Shown here: piece by piece, positions 54,901 through 63,069 of the stretch
How the letters are laid out: every line of letters begins with the position of its first letter
How positions within the stretch are numbered: position 1 is the first letter of the stretch
Assembly (NCBI GenBank): GCA_964036195.1
Contig: OZ038457.1
Coordinates: 12,985,147-13,049,146 of the forward strand
DNA from: Sphaerolaimus hirsutus
Lineage: Eukaryota; Nematoda; Chromadorea; Monhysterida; Sphaerolaimidae
DNA length: 64,000 nucleotides
Reading direction: 5' to 3'
Position numbers and translations under genes: made by a program
Notes under the pieces: generated by a model
Seen by the model: the letters and a program-made list of their open reading frames with translations, nothing else
Told to the model about the DNA's origin: nothing
The model's database searches: none

Positions 54901-55704
54901 TGTCTTTCAAGTTTCAAGCCCAAAAATAAACACCAAAATGCGCCACTGTCACACCTAGGGATGGCACATGTCTTTTTAACCGTTAAAAAAACAACCTTTT
55001 TTATAAAAGAAAACAGAGGCATCGAAACCGTGCAGGCAAAATTTTTTGTATTATGCAGTAGGTATTTTGCATTTTTTTGCGCGTGAGCGCGCAATTTCAC
55101 ATAGGTACACATTACCATTGGTGGTTGTTTTCATTGGTTTTGAGGCATTTTTAGTGTGCAAGCTTTCACTTGTTCATGCTATTGTGTAATAATAAGCAGT
55201 GATATGTGAGTGTAGTTTATAATATCCAGCCAATGTGCTCCCACATACTTCTACATTGTGAAAAATCATTGTCAATGTATTAGCCTTTTCTTATAACCTT
55301 ATTTAAGCACTATTCTATGCAAAACTTGACATGAAGTCACGAACATTTGACAAATGGCGATATGCATAACAAGTCCACAAAAATGGGTAATTTTGACAGA
55401 AATTACCACTTATAATGCTATCCCAGGGCTCCACAGCTATTCTGTAGCTATATTTAACATCACAGAGTAATGATATACCTGTATGTGTAGACCCATAACC
55501 ATATCTGGGAGCTTTTACAAAAAACTTTTTTTTTTTAAAGCGTTTTTTTAATTAAAAAACAGGGTCGTTAAAAAACAGTTCGTGCCATCCCTAGCTCACA
55601 CCTACGCATTGCGGTTCGTCACGGCCCCACCCACCTGTGTTCGAGTAGGGATCATCAAACGACGCCTGTATGGCGTCCCTGTAGTGCTGCTGCGTGGTGG
55701 ACAT
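33914..55704 (-). CDS. Tandem-BTB protein with low-complexity N-terminus and Cys-cluster C-terminus
   Basis: Likely scaffold or ubiquitin-ligase adaptor, inferred from BTB content; I do not recognise the orthologue. Exons 5'-3': 55635-55704 (coding part, ATG at 55704), 40896-41507, 40370-40623, 39880-40090, 39330-39538, 38868-39101, 37617-37738 (or to 37744), 37200-37321, 36695-36907, 35312-35487, 33914-34216; phases agree, about 840 aa. Order: STTQQHYRDAIQ start; long Gln/Ala/Pro region; Gly/Met/Thr region; first BTB plus helices (GRSLYVCEHYMSIWSPVLKT, ILPIASEFQMEGLLHRCELY); second BTB (SIKGKNGRAYYC, AAWSNLIADRM, FACGCTQEELKLFLMTIYPP, EHNVAPILMAACKLESPAVM) with a BACK-like tail; then CHRCQQCASC..VCPNCGSYC, a probable zinc-binding cluster; then Gln/Gly/Met-rich tail ending QHMQM-stop. 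A donor (AT|GTAAAT) overlaps that stop, so splicing onward to 30.7 kb is possible. Its first coding intron is 14 kb of nested repeats. Confidence 0.8.
34274..34988. mobile_element. 0.7-kb foldback element with GTCGACAAGTCC iterons, in BTB-gene intron
   Basis: Outer arms TATGTCGGCTATA / TATAGCCAACATA and AATTCTAAAAGTCGAC / GTCGACTTTAAGAATT. The interior holds repeated GTCGACAAGTCCA and GTCCAC words in both orientations. It begins about 60 bases upstream of the chosen acceptor of the exon at 34216. Confidence 0.75.
35518..36458. mobile_element. hAT-like element, family 1 variant with GGCACCG arrays, 941 bp
   Basis: Ends TAGTGATGTGAAAGGCACC and GGTGCCTTTACATCACTA. ATCGTG is repeated immediately outside both ends (35512-35517, 36459-36464), a shorter duplication than the 8 bp of its relatives. 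Subterminal arrays use GGCACCG/CGGTGCC in place of GGCGCC; the centre (about 35735-36225) is unique. It lies between two BTB-gene exons, 30 bases from the exon at 35487. Confidence 0.75.
36485..36675. repeat. CAGACCCTGTAAA MITE
   Basis: Ends CCTGGTGCCAGTCCCAGACC and CTCTGGGACTACCCCCTG; interior TGTCAAATGTCAAAAGGTGTC and mirror. Right end is about 14 bases from the donor of the BTB-gene exon 36695-36907. Confidence 0.75.
37366..37585. repeat. CACACACTAGT-type MITE (TTAGTTGACAT) in BTB-gene intron
   Basis: Ends GGGCCCACACACACTTTAGT and CAACCACTGTGTGTGAACCCC. Complete relative of the half copy at 20725. It occupies most of the intron between exons 37321 and 37617. Confidence 0.75.
38024..38200. 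repeat. partial hAT-like family 3 copy
   Basis: Left end ACAGTGTTGTTAAAAGTACC followed by ACATAAATGTTAAGTATT and TAAGTTTTCTGTACTC, matching family 3 (CAGAGTTGTTAAAA). No right-hand duplication found. Confidence 0.5.
38482..38699. mobile_element. hAT-like MITE, family 1, 218 bp
   Basis: Ends TAGTGATGGAAAAATCACC and GGCGCTTTTCCACCACTA; flanks GTCACGAC (38474-38481) and GTCCCAAC (38700-38707) agree at six of eight bases. Interior of GCGCCAAAAGCGCCATGG-type words. Confidence 0.75.
39141..39238. repeat. short TACCGTATT element in BTB-gene intron
   Basis: Ends CACCGTATTTCATCAAAATA and TTTCGAGGTAATACGAAGT between exons 38868-39101 and 39330-39538. Confidence 0.55.
39602..39776. repeat. CACACACTAG MITE (TTTACCATTATGAAA type)
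   Basis: Ends GGGCCCACACACTAGGTTAC and CTAGTGTGTGTGGGC; inner arms TAGTTTACCATTATGAAATG / CATAATGGTAAACTAG. CATTG flanks both ends. Confidence 0.75.
41997..42318. mobile_element. hAT-like element, family 3, 322 bp, exact 8-bp TSD
   Basis: Ends CATGGTTGTTAAAACG and TTTTAACAACTCTG, flanked by identical GTCAAGAA at 41989-41996 and 42319-42326. Interior dominated by AAACGTAAA and TACTTTTAC words. Confidence 0.9.
43073..43971. mobile_element. Mutator-like element, 899 bp, exact 9-bp TSD, TTAAGCC iterons
   Basis: Flanked by identical GCGTCTCTT (43064-43072 and 43972-43980). Ends GAGAGTATAGCGAGATTTAA and, inverted, GAGGGAAACCCATTATTTAA. Both subterminal regions are arrays of TTAACCC, TTAAGCC and GTAAGCCAAAGTA words in opposing orientation, many followed by a TCTCG/GTCGCT-like word; the centre (about 43260-43730) is AT-rich and unique. 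The 9-bp duplication and GA/GG start suggest a Mutator-like element; no transposase. Confidence 0.85.
43981..45098. other. repeat-poor intronic stretch
   Basis: Within the 14-kb BTB intron. No exon seen. A tRNA D-arm-like string (GTTCAGTGGGTAGAGC, 44337) is isolated and does not fold as a tRNA. Confidence 0.35.
45101..45428. repeat. 0.33-kb hairpin MITE
   Basis: Inverted ends TACAGCTAGACAGGTTAAAC / CACCTGTTAGCTGAAAGCGC and inner AAAATGCCACCG / CGGTGGCATTTT. Confidence 0.7.
45775..46498 (+). pseudogene. GC-rich open segment split by a MITE; coding status unknown
   Basis: Outside the element at 45885-46301, the flanks are GC-rich and CpG-rich, unlike their surroundings. Removing the element and one duplication leaves an uninterrupted plus-strand frame from about 45775 to the TAA at 46496-46498, ending RLREGGFELPEGL. 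There is no ATG at its start and I recognise no domain. It may be an old exon, or a CpG-rich regulatory block with a chance open frame. It lies inside the BTB gene's large intron on the opposite strand. Confidence 0.3.
45885..46301. mobile_element. hAT-like element, family 4, 417 bp, exact 8-bp TSD
   Basis: Perfect 14-base ends TAACGATGGCAAAC / GTTTGCCATCGTTA flanked by identical CCGGCCAC (45877-45884 and 46302-46309). AT-rich interior with AAAATTTGAAAATTTG repeats. The only copy of this family in the window. Confidence 0.92.
46795..46940. repeat. family 1 GGCGCC MITE, left end lost
   Basis: Array of GGCGCC words ending CTGGCGCTTTTGCATCACTA, the family 1 terminus. The left TIR is not recognisable and no duplication is present. 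Confidence 0.6.
47688..47847. repeat. CAGACCCTGTAAA MITE
   Basis: Ends CTGGGGGCACTGCCAGACCC and GGGTCTGTGAGTACCCCCTG; TGCAAAGTGTCAAAAGTCATG and mirror inside. Confidence 0.75.
47848..48967. other. intronic stretch with one partial family 3 copy
   Basis: 48360-48592 carries AAACGTAAAG/TTTACGTTTT words and ends AGTACTTTTAACAATCCTGG, the family 3 end, but its left end is unclear. A decayed TACCGTATT fragment lies near 48710-48790. No exon seen. Confidence 0.45.
49550..49745 (-). repeat. short retroposon-like insert with (ATG)n tail
   Basis: A 190-base block unlike its iteron surroundings (CACCCGCACGCCGGGTACC, AGCAGCCCTACCCACAGGC) ends on its minus strand in ATGATGATGATGATG, like the trinucleotide 3' tails of RTE-type LINEs or their SINEs. 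No coding sequence. Confidence 0.4.
50187..50562. repeat. GAAGCG iteron element, third nesting level
   Basis: Ends CACAGCAAAAAATGGG / CATCTTTGCTGTG with GATAC outside each. Interior of repeated TGAAGCGTGTGGAAGCG-type words in both orientations. It interrupts the AAAGTACCGATCTAC element. Confidence 0.6.
51477..52020. mobile_element. Mutator-like foldback, 544 bp, exact 9-bp TSD, TACGCACA iterons
   Basis: Flanked by identical ATTCAAAAT (51468-51476 and 52021-52029). Inverted ends share CTATTACGCACATATAC. Each arm is a run of about nine ACGCACA units at 15-20 base intervals separated by changing linkers (ACGGTACGCACATGGG, CATCACGCACAGAAG, CCGCCACGCACATAAA); the other arm carries the complement. 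Centre about 51650-51850. Confidence 0.85.
52055..52891. mobile_element. 0.84-kb foldback element
   Basis: Outer arms TAAACTGGTGGAAAATATAC / TATATTTTCCACCAGTTTA; inner arms CAACAACTTTAAAAGTTTAG / CTAAACTTTTAAAGTTGTTG and GAAGGTCCCACC / GGTGGGACCTT. The right arm contains about 170 extra bases (about 52620-52790). Confidence 0.8.
53225..53487. mobile_element. hAT-like element, family 3, 263 bp, exact 8-bp TSD
   Basis: Ends CTGAGTTGTTTTAAGTACTG and CGTTTGTACAACTATG, flanked by identical CATTACGG (53217-53224 and 53488-53495). It is inserted in a region (53150-53600) that itself has inverted GGCCGTAAAGTAAACCCG / GGGTTTACTTTAAGC segments. Confidence 0.9.
54127..54752. mobile_element. 0.63-kb foldback element interrupted by a family 1 hAT-like MITE
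   Basis: Arms AGTTACAGCACAACGATAAA / TTTATCGTTGTGCTGTAACT, AGAGATATCCATGTC / GGATGGATATCTCT and TATTTGTCGGCAAC / GATTGCCGGCAAATA. The left arm is split by the MITE at 54173-54326; the right arm is uninterrupted. Confidence 0.85.
54173..54326. mobile_element. hAT-like MITE, family 1, 154 bp
   Basis: Ends TAGTGATATAAAAGCGCC and GGCGCTTTTAACATCACTA; flanks AGCTGAAG (54165-54172) and AGTTGAAG (54327-54334), seven of eight identical. Confidence 0.88.
54956..55593. mobile_element. hAT-like element, family 2, 638 bp
   Basis: Ends TAGGGATGGCACATG and CGTGCCATCCCTA; flanks GTCACACC (54948-54955) and GCTCACACC (55594-55602), an 8-bp duplication differing by one inserted base. The interior aligns with 27376-28058. 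It ends 42 bases from the BTB-gene donor at 55634. Confidence 0.85.
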
Positions 55705-55814
55705 GCTCGCCCTGCCGGCAGCCGCCGCGCCGCCGCCGTGCTGCAGCGCCGCCCGCAGCTCGTCCTCCAGCCGCTGTCTGCCGCCGCCGCCGCGCGTTAG
55801 CGTTAGATCTTCGC
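55635..55814 (-). CDS. first coding exon of the tandem-BTB gene
   Basis: Acceptor TCGCACAG, donor ACAG|GTGGGT. The frame is open throughout (EDLTLTRGGGGRQRLEDEL...), so translation could start upstream, but the only in-frame ATG is at 55704 (AGCATGTCC). Exon is GC-rich. It joins in phase 1 to the exon beginning at 41507 (after AAAAAATAG). Confidence 0.65.
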
Positions 55815-57403
55815 CTGTGCGAGGGAATCATTGTTTTGTGGAAGGGGGTGGTACCGGTCGCTGTGTGAATGAAGTTCGGCAGTGGACTATTTGGTTTGGT
55901 GAATGGTTTGAGACAAGCATAGAAGTGTTGGTGAGTCGTGTACTTTACGCCGGAGCTCGGGCAGCTGCGCTGGCGTGCCAATTGACACCCAGTGATGGAC
56001 AAATCGCGTTGCTACGCTACAGGGTGTTGCCAGACGCTACATTAGCTCCAATCATGGAAATGTGCGCCTAAAGGGGACGCGAAAGCTACCTGTTTTTTGC
56101 GCGAGCTAGAGCTAAATATTCAGAGACGGGTTTCCTTGAATATAGAATCGAACTCACAGACCCCTAAATTATCAAATGCTATGCAAAGAATAGAAAGTCA
56201 TAAGTCGAAAGAAAATGTCGAATTTTATTTTATTTGCTCTCTGGTCATCTACCCAATTTTCGCGGCATTTTAACATTAAGATTTTGACACTTCATTTAGC
56301 AATTTAAATTTGACAGGGTTTGGGCTGGCAGTGGCATTCTGTGACAAACTTCGACAGGATTGGGAAGCCTTAATTTAACAACAACAAAAACAAAAGATAG
56401 GCATGGTATGTACGATGTAGGGATGGTCTGAAATGGCCAGTCGCAGCCGGGCAGCGAACAGCACTCAAAATTCCCATCCAGCGCAGTTCTTTCAGACAAT
56501 ACGCGGCAGTGGTGAAACTGCAAGATATGCAAAACTATAGTTGAGAGATGTATATGCAGAGCAGAGCAACGCGATATGGTTTCTTGCAGGAGGCATGCAG
56601 ACACTGGGCAGCGCCGCCGCCGCGACTTGATACGGATGGATGGATGACGCCACAATTGCAGTCTTCGCGCATTGCCGCCGCTTCCTTTCTGTTCCATCGG
56701 AGAAACTTTGATCGATAATGACATTTTCAAAGCTTGCATAAGGTATGTGTGCATTTGCACTGCACTGTACGAAGTGTTGCGACGCACATATCCTTTCTAT
56801 CACCGCGCAGAATGGAAATAAAAAAGACTTTTTTATTTGTCTGTCGGGAGATTTTTTTCTTTATCGGATCTTGTTCCATTAGATCGTCCTGAACGATTCT
56901 AGTGAGGTTTCAGTCGGCGTATATAAGCTGGAATTACAGGTCTCCGTATACCTAATTAAATCATAAAATTTTACTTAATAGTCGATGCAGTTCTAATCCA
57001 TATCTTAACCGTTTCCAAAAACTAAAATCTAAACCGTTTCCGGGAAAAACGATTTTCCAAGGAAATTTCGACGTAAAATCAGTTGGAAACGTAAAGTTGG
57101 AAACGTAAAGTTGGAAACTTTTACATAGGTATTCATTTTCGAGGTAAAATTGTATGCTTGAATTTTACGTCGAGCTTAGGTATATCGGCTGAAAAGTAAA
57201 TGTCCAGAAATGTCCAGGACGATCCAATGGGAGACGAGCCCGGAAACGGCAAAAACTTTCCGACTAACCAATACGTCCGTGACGCTTCACCTATTCTTTT
57301 AACAGGGAAAAATACAGCAGACAATCAAATGAAACATCACGCATGGCCGCCCGCAGCGCTTGCCAACTTGAGCGAAACTTGAGCAAAATCGAACCCAGCT
57401 TAC

Positions 57404-57680
57404 GTTACTCGCAGCGTGGCCGAGCGCGCATGGGGCCGCGCCGTTGTGAGTGAGTGCGGAGGCGCTGCCGCCGCGCTAGCCTAGCGGCACATATTGCATG
57501 CATACGACCAGTCGCATGCAAAAAGCCTGCGCTGTGTGCGCCGCGCCGCCAGTGAAAGCATTGGGGAAACGTGCGGCCCCGCTGCAGTTGGCCGCGTCGC
57601 CGTCTGCTGACCGCCGTGACGTGAATAAGTGAATGTGACCCAAACTTTAGCTTCGTGGCCGTTTTCATGCTCCGAGGTCG
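57404..57680 (-). promoter_or_regulatory. probable CpG-rich promoter / 5' UTR exon of the tandem-BTB gene
   Basis: A CpG-dense block in AT-rich DNA, upstream of the first coding exon. On the minus strand it ends in a good donor (GAGTAAC|GTAAGC, at 57403) and its reading frames hold stops, so it fits a non-coding first exon. 55815-57400 would then be an intron; nothing else recognisable is in that stretch. Confidence 0.4.
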
Positions 57681-57856
57681 GTGGGCGAGGTGGGAAGGAT
57701 AGTAAAATATCGATATATGTATTACGCACGTGTTTCTATCCGTCACCTAGGCAAACGTGAGTGTAGGCTATCGTAGACCAAATTAAGGGCAAAATGATTT
57801 TGTGGGATAACTGTCAGTGGTTACCATCTTTTGCACTCGGTCTGCCAACATAAATA

Positions 57857-58276
57857 CCGTATTTCCTCGAAATACCCCCAGGGGTTTTAGTTTTTCAGAG
57901 TGGAAATTTTGAGGGGGTTATTTCGAGGGGGGCTTATTCGAGGGGGGTTTCGTGAGAAATTTTCGCGAAATTCATAGTAAGGAACGCGCTTTTACATACT
58001 TAAAAGCGGTACTAAACGTGACTAAATAGGATAACGTGGGACATTCAACGTACATCCCTATACAAACTAGTGTATCGGTGTATCTAAGATGAAATCGGCA
58101 GTAATAAATACATCATGTACATGATGTACATCATTCCAGACGGGGGTATTTCGAGGGGGGGTTGGTTATTTTTTTCCCAGCTCAAAAACACCTGGGGTAT
58201 TTCAAGGGGGGGGGGGTTGATTACAGAGGGAGGGGTTGATTACAGGGGGGGGGGTATTTCGAGGAAATACGGTGCG
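57857..58276. repeat. TACCGTATT element with strong C-rich/G-rich arms
   Basis: Ends TACCGTATTTCCTCGAAATA and TATTTCGAGGAAATACGGTG. G runs of 8-10 in the right arm alternate with TATTTCGAGG and GTTGATTACAG. Confidence 0.75.
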
Positions 58277-58457
58277 TGTTTATTTTCTGTGTTATTTAAC
58301 GGAAAAAACGGTTCTTAAAAAAAAATTTCTTTTTTTCTAAAGTGAATTTTTTATTTTCGATCATTTTTCAGAAATATTTTGTCGTCGAATTTCGTACATG
58401 CATAGTTGCCGTATTTGCTTGAATAATGCTTGAATTTGCCATCAAGATATGGATTAC

Positions 58458-58796
58458 CTACCGTATTACCTCGAAATACCCCCATGGGGGTTTATTATTT
58501 CGCCAGCAAAATTTGAGGGGGGTTAATTCGAGGGGGGGTTATTATTTCGTCAGAAATTTTCGTAAGGATCGTAGTAAAAAGTAGGCATTTGCAAACCCAA
58601 AACAGGTAATAAATGTGCCCAAACAGGATATATTTGGACATAAAAACGTAGATAGCTACACAAACTAGTCTATGTGTAGTTGCAATGAAAAGTATCAGTA
58701 ATAAATATTTATATGCGATCTACATCGTTTGATGGGTGGGGTATTTCGAGGGGGGGGGGGTTAATTCAAGGGGGATAATTCTAGGTAATACGGTAG
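58458..58796. repeat. TACCGTATT element with TA-flanked ends
   Basis: Ends CCTACCGTATTACCTCGAAA and TCTAGGTAATACGGTAGG. With about 70 bases of left flank it is repeated at 63563-64000. Confidence 0.75.
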
Positions 58797-59229
58797 GTAG
58801 TTGCTCAATTCTCGATGTCATTGGAAAGTTATTCCGACATTGAAATGTTTGCGACCATCTTAGGCTCCAAATACGCCGCATCTGCCATTTTCACTTATTT
58901 CCATAATTTTTCTGGCACAAATGCAAACCAGTGAGAATAGATGTCTGTTGTGTGTTTACACTTAATGACGGAGCTTTGATGACCCTAATTTGCCTTTTAA
59001 ATGGGAGAAGTTTAGATATATTTTTTGTAAAAACAATAACAAAGAAAACTGAAACCGGTTAAATCACAGCCTGTTCTGCGCAGGTATATCCGACGATACG
59101 ACGATAGGTGTCGACGATACAGGGCACTTAATCAAAAGCGGCCACAGTACCTACTTGTATTAAGCTCACGCTCACGGTTCTGATGAGAAGTGCTTTTTTG
59201 CACTCGCGTGATTGCGTGCCTGTCTGGGG

Positions 59230-60106
59230 CAGAGTTGGAAAAACGTATTTACGTTTACCCAAAATACCCGGTTATTTGGGTATTTATACTTACGTTTACG
59301 TTTACGTTTTCCAAAAATACCATTACGTTTTGTTACGTTTTCCTGACCAAAATACCCGGGTACTAGGGTAAACGTAAAAAACTTGTGATCGTTCACACGT
59401 GCACATGTTCAAATGGGCTGCACCACCTGCAGCCAACAATAATCGGTATTATGTTTTTGCATAAATGTAACATGTATACATACAAACAAAAAAGCGGTAT
59501 ATGAAAAAGTGACTGCACGCTTGCACTTACACATGGAATACTGGGTACATATTCATAAATGTGTTCAAATGCTGAACACAGAAACCTTTTTGTTTATTTG
59601 TGGAGCCTTGCGTTAATAATTTTTTTGTGATGAATTCCGACAACGCCAGTTGCAACAACTGTGAGTAGTACACATTTTGTAACTGGCAGGGCGAGTGCAA
59701 CCTCTGGTGCCAACAAATCCCAGACTCTGTAGGATGCCCTGTAAAATGTTAAATTTCATGCAAATGTCAAAACTCATATAAAATGCCCAGCAAAATGGCA
59801 AAGATTTGCCACCTGCCAGAGCATTTTGCATGACTTTAGACACTTTGCATGACATTTAACATTTTACAGGGCATTTTATAGGGTCTGGGAGTGACGCCAG
59901 TGATGACGTGTGAAAATAATGGTATTTTCCAAAGCACAATGGCAAATACTGTGTGTAAAATTTTGTTTTTACGTTTACGTTTTATTTTACGTATTCCTTG
60001 GTATTTTAAAAATACCTTACGTTTTAGTATTGATACTTTTGATTTGAAAAAGGTATTTACGTTTACATTTATGTTTTCCAAAAATACCAGTATTTGCACA
60101 ACTCTG
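59230..60106. mobile_element. hAT-like element, family 3, 877 bp, exact 8-bp TSD, with nested MITE
   Basis: Ends CAGAGTTGGAAAAACG and GCACAACTCTG, flanked by identical GTCTGGGG (59222-59229 and 60107-60114). TTACGTTTACGTTTAC arrays lie at both ends. The CAGACTCTG MITE at 59704-59900 lies inside. Confidence 0.9.
59704..59900. repeat. CAGACCCTGTAAA MITE nested in family 3 element
   Basis: Ends CTGGTGCCAACAAATCCCAG and CTGGGAGTGACGCCAG with ACTCTGTAGGATGCCCTG / CAGGGCATTTTATAGGGT and TGTCA words inside. Confidence 0.75.
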
Positions 60107-61274
60107 GTCTGGGGGTAGAAAGAGAACATTGCTAACCGAGTTGATAATAGTTCAAACCATCCTGCTGTTCCGTCATTGCGCCGGGATATTCTTTAGATAG
60201 ACCTCATGGCTTTGTGGAATATATTTTACATGTGTTGCCAAAATAAAAATGTTAATATATGCGGAGCGGATAGATGCGTAAGTATTTATTTAAATATCGA
60301 TCATCGACACGTCAATCATCGGTTGAATATGGATTGTGTGCAGTGCATCGGCGATTGTTGAACTGTCACAAAGTGGAATTGCGAATTTGGAATAGGTGAT
60401 TTACTTCAATTTAAGCCTTCACACTTAAACATGACTTTAACTAAAGCTGAACGCATGAATATTTTACACCAGAGAAAAAAATAAGATCGTGACAAAAAGC
60501 TGCTCAAGGTAACGTGCTTCCAACTCAAACAAGAGGTCGAAAATTTGACTGAAATGTTGGAAGGGTTTTAATACACGAATGGAATTAATGAAAAGGAATG
60601 AAATATTCTTTTGAGGTAAAAATGCATTTCAGTTCCTTATTCTCTAGGTGGATCCATGTACATTTCCTCAGACAAACACCTAGGCATATTCATTCGGTTA
60701 CACATGGGGCTCAGACGTTAGCTGGCGCCAGATATGGGATTGCAACGCAACGGAAGATATGAACGCCCGTCTAGTGTAATTAGCCAGCGCTCGGTACAAT
60801 TTATGACATTTTCCAACACATTTTCAGGATTTTTTACTATAATTACATGGCTCGTGTGCAAGGAACACATCTTCCCAGTTCCAAAAGGCCATTAGGTAAG
60901 TCATAAATATGGGAATATAAACCCTATGATAGTCTACAATGAGTAGTGAGCGAGTACAAGGTCGATGTAGCGCGACATGATTCAGTATATAGTAGGGTAT
61001 ATATTCTTCTAAAGCTGTCTTACGCTGGGACCACGCACACGCCGAGCTTGAGTACGCACTTACTATATATGGCATTTTGTAGTGAGGGGTTGTCACCCTA
61101 AAAGTTCGTGACAGCGACGTTAGCATGTGTTTACTTTTTATGAAGGTATACTCCGCGGACCGCATGCATTTTTCTGATGGAAACACTCCATCATGACGTC
61201 ATCGTTAACAAATATCAAAATTGTCTCAAAAAGAACAAAACAATCAGAACTTTGAAAACAATCGGAAATGTATG
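60107..61274. other. AT-rich stretch; possible short coding relic
   Basis: At 60431 an ATG opens MTLTKAERMNILHQRKK-stop; after a one-base shift the text continues DRDKKLLK ... LKQEVENLTEMLEGF-stop to about 60569, a coiled-coil-like pattern. Nothing else recognisable. Confidence 0.25.
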
Positions 61275-61478
61275 GGGCCAGTTCCGCAAGTGGAAAAATT
61301 AAGAGTTAAAACTTAAGAGTTGAGTAAAATGACAAATGACAAGTTATGAGTAAAGTTCAGAGTTGAGTTCAGTAAAACGACAAATGATTTTACTCAACTC
61401 CTAACTTTTAACTTTACTCTTAACTTATCATTTATCATTTTGCTCAACTCTTAACTTTTCCACTAGCGGAACCGGCAC
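61275..61478. repeat. GGCCAGTTCCGCAAG hairpin MITE
   Basis: Inverted ends GGCCAGTTCCGCAAGTGGAA / CCACTAGCGGAACCGG; interior iterates AGAGTT(A)AAA and its complement. Shares only its ends with 28443. Confidence 0.7.
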
Positions 61479-62164
61479 ATTGTCAGGCGAAACGGGCTCG
61501 CCACTAGCTTTTATATTTAAAAAAACGCTTCTTGAAGTTGCTTTTTTGTGGTTCCACCTTTTTCTTTGTAACAAAATCTTCTTTTTTGTGACAGTGCATG
61601 CATAAGTACGTTATCAGTGCGTTATCAACTGAGACATAAGTAATTTTGAACGTATACTATGCGATCCGGCTCGACTGCTTAAAAGCTAAGCCCCACCTAG
61701 AAGAAACTTGAGAAAACTGAGAAATGGAAAATCAATGTTTAACTTAAACTGTAATCTACCCTCAACACACCCGCGAGCGCACTTCATGTTTTATCAACGC
61801 TTGACACAATATACAAACAATCGCACAGAACGAGTGAAACTTTCGCGGCGGCTCTGATCTTGACTCAGGCTTTTTCTAGTATACCACGCTGGGTACTGAC
61901 AGGCAGGAAAACCTATCACCCAGGGCGAAACTGCGCTGGAATCTCTATCATTGCGGGAAAGTTTAGTGTAAAGCAAAAACAAACAAGCGATAATAAAATA
62001 CAAATACGATATAGGTAGAAGAAAACGCAATACAAAAACAACGGAACGTGCGAGATTCAACTTTACGTTCAGGGTGCTCGACAAAATCTCGGGCCATTTG
62101 AATTCCGCCCCTGCTCAAGTCTACTCTGTAGTAGGGCGCATTCAATTTCCCAGCCAGGCGGCGG
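61479..62164. other. stretch without recognised features
   Basis: No exon with plausible splice sites and no paired repeat up to the hAT-like element at 62165. Confidence 0.35.
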
Positions 62165-63069
62165 TAGTGATGGAAAAGCGCCAGAAAAAATGGCGCCAGG
62201 CGCCAAGGGCGCCATGGCGCCATTCGGAACGTGGGCGCCAAGCGCCAAGGGCGCCACAGAAAAAGGGCGCCAGGCGCCAAGGGCGCCATGGCGCCATTCA
62301 GAAAGTGGGCGCCAGGCGCCAGGGGCGCCACGGAAAGAGGGCGCCAAGCGCCAAGGGCGCCATGGCGCCATTTGGAAAATAGGGCGCCAGGCGCCAAGGG
62401 CGCCAGGATAAAAAAGTGCCTACAACACCATGTGTGTGCTAAAAATGTTTCTACAGCACCATTGTACGCGCATTCACTTCTTAATTCGCGTTCTCCTGGA
62501 TGTAATAAAAAAAAAACAAGGCTAGCAACAATTTTTTTGAATAAAATCCACATGATGAATTCAAACGCAATGGAAATTGTCATTTGACAACAATCCATTC
62601 ATTACAAATAGACCTTTCCAAACAATGTTTCCTAATTGCAACGATTTAAATCCGTTTATTTATGATTTTGCAAGTCAGACAGTCCATCATTCTTGTCTTC
62701 TGATCCGTCAGACAGATCTGATGAACCGTTGGACGAAAGATTTCCACCCACTCACACAACTCCGTCCATTTTTCTGGCGAATTTAGATCATCCACGGATG
62801 CGTTTTTCATTTTTTTTCCGTTTACACAGCACTCACCGTGAAACCCTGCTGGCGCCTTTTTGGCGCCCTTCTAAAGCAGGGCGCCAGGCGCCAAGGGCGC
62901 CACGGAAAAAGGGCGCCAAGCGCCAAGGGCGCCATGGCGCCTTTCAAAATGTGGGCGCCAGGCGCCAAGGGCGCCACAGAAAAAGGGCGCCAAGCGCCAA
63001 TGGCGCCATGGCGCGGCGCCCTTTGGCGCCCTCAAATGGCGCCAGCGCCATGGCGCCATTCCATCACTA
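62165..63069. mobile_element. hAT-like element, family 1 (GGCGCC arrays), 905 bp, exact 8-bp TSD
   Basis: Ends TAGTGATGGAAAAGCGCC and GGCGCCATTCCATCACTA, flanked by identical GGCGGCGG (62157-62164 and 63070-63077). Subterminal GGCGCC arrays about 240 and 200 bases long. The core (about 62415-62830) contains the inverted homologue of the 14051 element's core (TTAATTCGCGTTCTCCTGGA, TTGTCATTTGACAACAATCC). Confidence 0.93.

Noticed and set aside
61794..62084. 96-codon minus-strand frame with hydrophobic segment
   Set aside because: No splice context, no recognisable domain, and its companion frame runs into the hAT-like element; treated as chance.
14051..63069. A transposase or other transposon-encoded gene
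   Set aside because: No frame in or between the elements shows a transposase-like domain; all copies here appear non-autonomous.
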